This document shows positions 12,955 through 13,306 of a stretch of 13,306 nucleotides of DNA, piece by piece. The number at the start of each line of letters is the position of its first letter. Positions within the stretch are counted from its first letter, which is position 1. The notes under the pieces are model-generated. The model was given only the letters and a program-made list of their open reading frames with translations. It was not told the DNA's origin and ran no database searches. The translations under genes and the position numbers were made by a program. Source of the DNA: Desulfobacteraceae bacterium (lineage in GTDB: Bacteria > Desulfobacterota > Syntrophobacteria > BM002); assembly GCA_002899795.1 (NCBI GenBank), contig PPDG01000476.1:1-13306 (forward strand), written 5' to 3'.

Positions 12955-13275
12955 TCACTGATTCTTCTGGATTTGTATCTCCATCTCCCTTATCTCTTTT
13001 TTCTTGATATCCCGGAGCTCTTGGGTAGCATCCAGAAGCTGGCGCTGAAGGCGGATGAGTTCTTGATTCTGTTGATATACCAATCCCAGGGCCTTTATCA
13101 GGTAACGATTGAGAATCTCGGCTCGTTTCTCAGAATCTTTTACGCGTTTCAGGGATTGATCCAGAAAAAACTCCAGCGACTCATACTCATCAGTAGCACC
13201 AGAGACCTTTGCGGGAAAACTGGCCATGCTCAATAAAACAACGAGAGCCAACATAGCTATTGCCGTTTGCCTCAT
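12955..13275 (-). CDS. Small exported coiled-coil protein of unknown function
   Basis: 106 residues. The first 26 or so form a classical signal peptide (MRQTAIAMLALVVLLS, then an A-x-A-like region AKVSGA), so the product is probably periplasmic. The mature part is one long charged helix, with heptad-like leucines and isoleucines in ALGLVYQQNQELIRLQRQLL and a basic-acidic C-terminus (KKKEIREMEIQIQKNQ), indicating a coiled coil. ATG 13275 has GGAGGG 5-6 bases upstream. It ends in front of the repeat cluster 12799-12945 and is on the same strand as hisB, about 290 bp before that gene. I do not recognise the family; a periplasmic adaptor or chaperone-like role is only a guess. The real neighbour upstream is beyond the window. 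Confidence 0.75.
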   Translation of the reverse strand: MRQTAIAMLALVVLLSMASFPAKVSGATDEYESLEFFLDQSLKRVKDSEKRAEILNRYLIKALGLVYQQNQELIRLQRQLLDATQELRDIKKKEIREMEIQIQKNQ

Positions 13276-13306
13276 TGCAACCCTCCATAAAAAATAGTTA
13301 CCCCTC

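Overview
The window (about 13.3 kb) looks like chromosomal DNA from an environmental Gram-negative bacterium, most likely of the Desulfobacterota (deltaproteobacterial) type. This is inferred from gene style, RsbU/RsbW/STAS-type signalling genes, intergenic mosaics of short 'text-like' repeats, and ordinary housekeeping genes (thrC, hisB, initiator tRNA). No marker gene fixes the taxonomy.

Layout. Positions 1-1230 (minus) hold most of threonine synthase, cut by the left edge. A divergent promoter pair separates it from a small stand-alone cyclic-nucleotide-binding (CNB) protein (1422-1805, plus). A repeat mosaic (1812-2073) follows, then a queuosine-salvage hydrolase of the DUF2419/Qng1 family (2140-3111, plus). 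Next come a 188-bp element bounded by near-perfect 24-bp inverted repeats (3136-3323) and a structured unit on the minus strand that may be a terminator or a small RNA (3360-3474).

The centre (3523-10193) is the most interesting part. A minus-strand cluster reads, in transcription order: an ABC exporter half-transporter of unusual architecture (8420-5895), a CNB protein whose start overlaps the ABC stop, an RsbW-like HATPase, an RsbV/SpoIIAA-like STAS protein, and an FHA-domain protein. Divergent from it is a membrane-anchored HAMP-PP2C (RsbU/SpoIIE-type) phosphatase (8751-10193). Together these supply the kinase, antagonist and phosphatase of a partner-switching relay, plus cyclic-nucleotide-like and phosphothreonine sensor domains, built around a membrane ABC protein. 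No sigma factor is present, so the output may be the transporter, the FHA protein or a distant target. Within the ABC nucleotide-binding domain, the Q-loop plus helical-subdomain segment is present in three diverged copies, placing about 315 residues between Walker-A-side Q-loop and LSGGQ. I do not know of a described system of this kind.

The right part holds more repeat mosaic (10330-10477), a start-less open frame (10528-10703), a pentapeptide-repeat protein (minus), the initiator tRNA-fMet with its terminator (minus), hisB with a strong promoter (minus), a REP-like palindrome with short tandem repeats (12799-12945), and a small secreted coiled-coil protein (minus).
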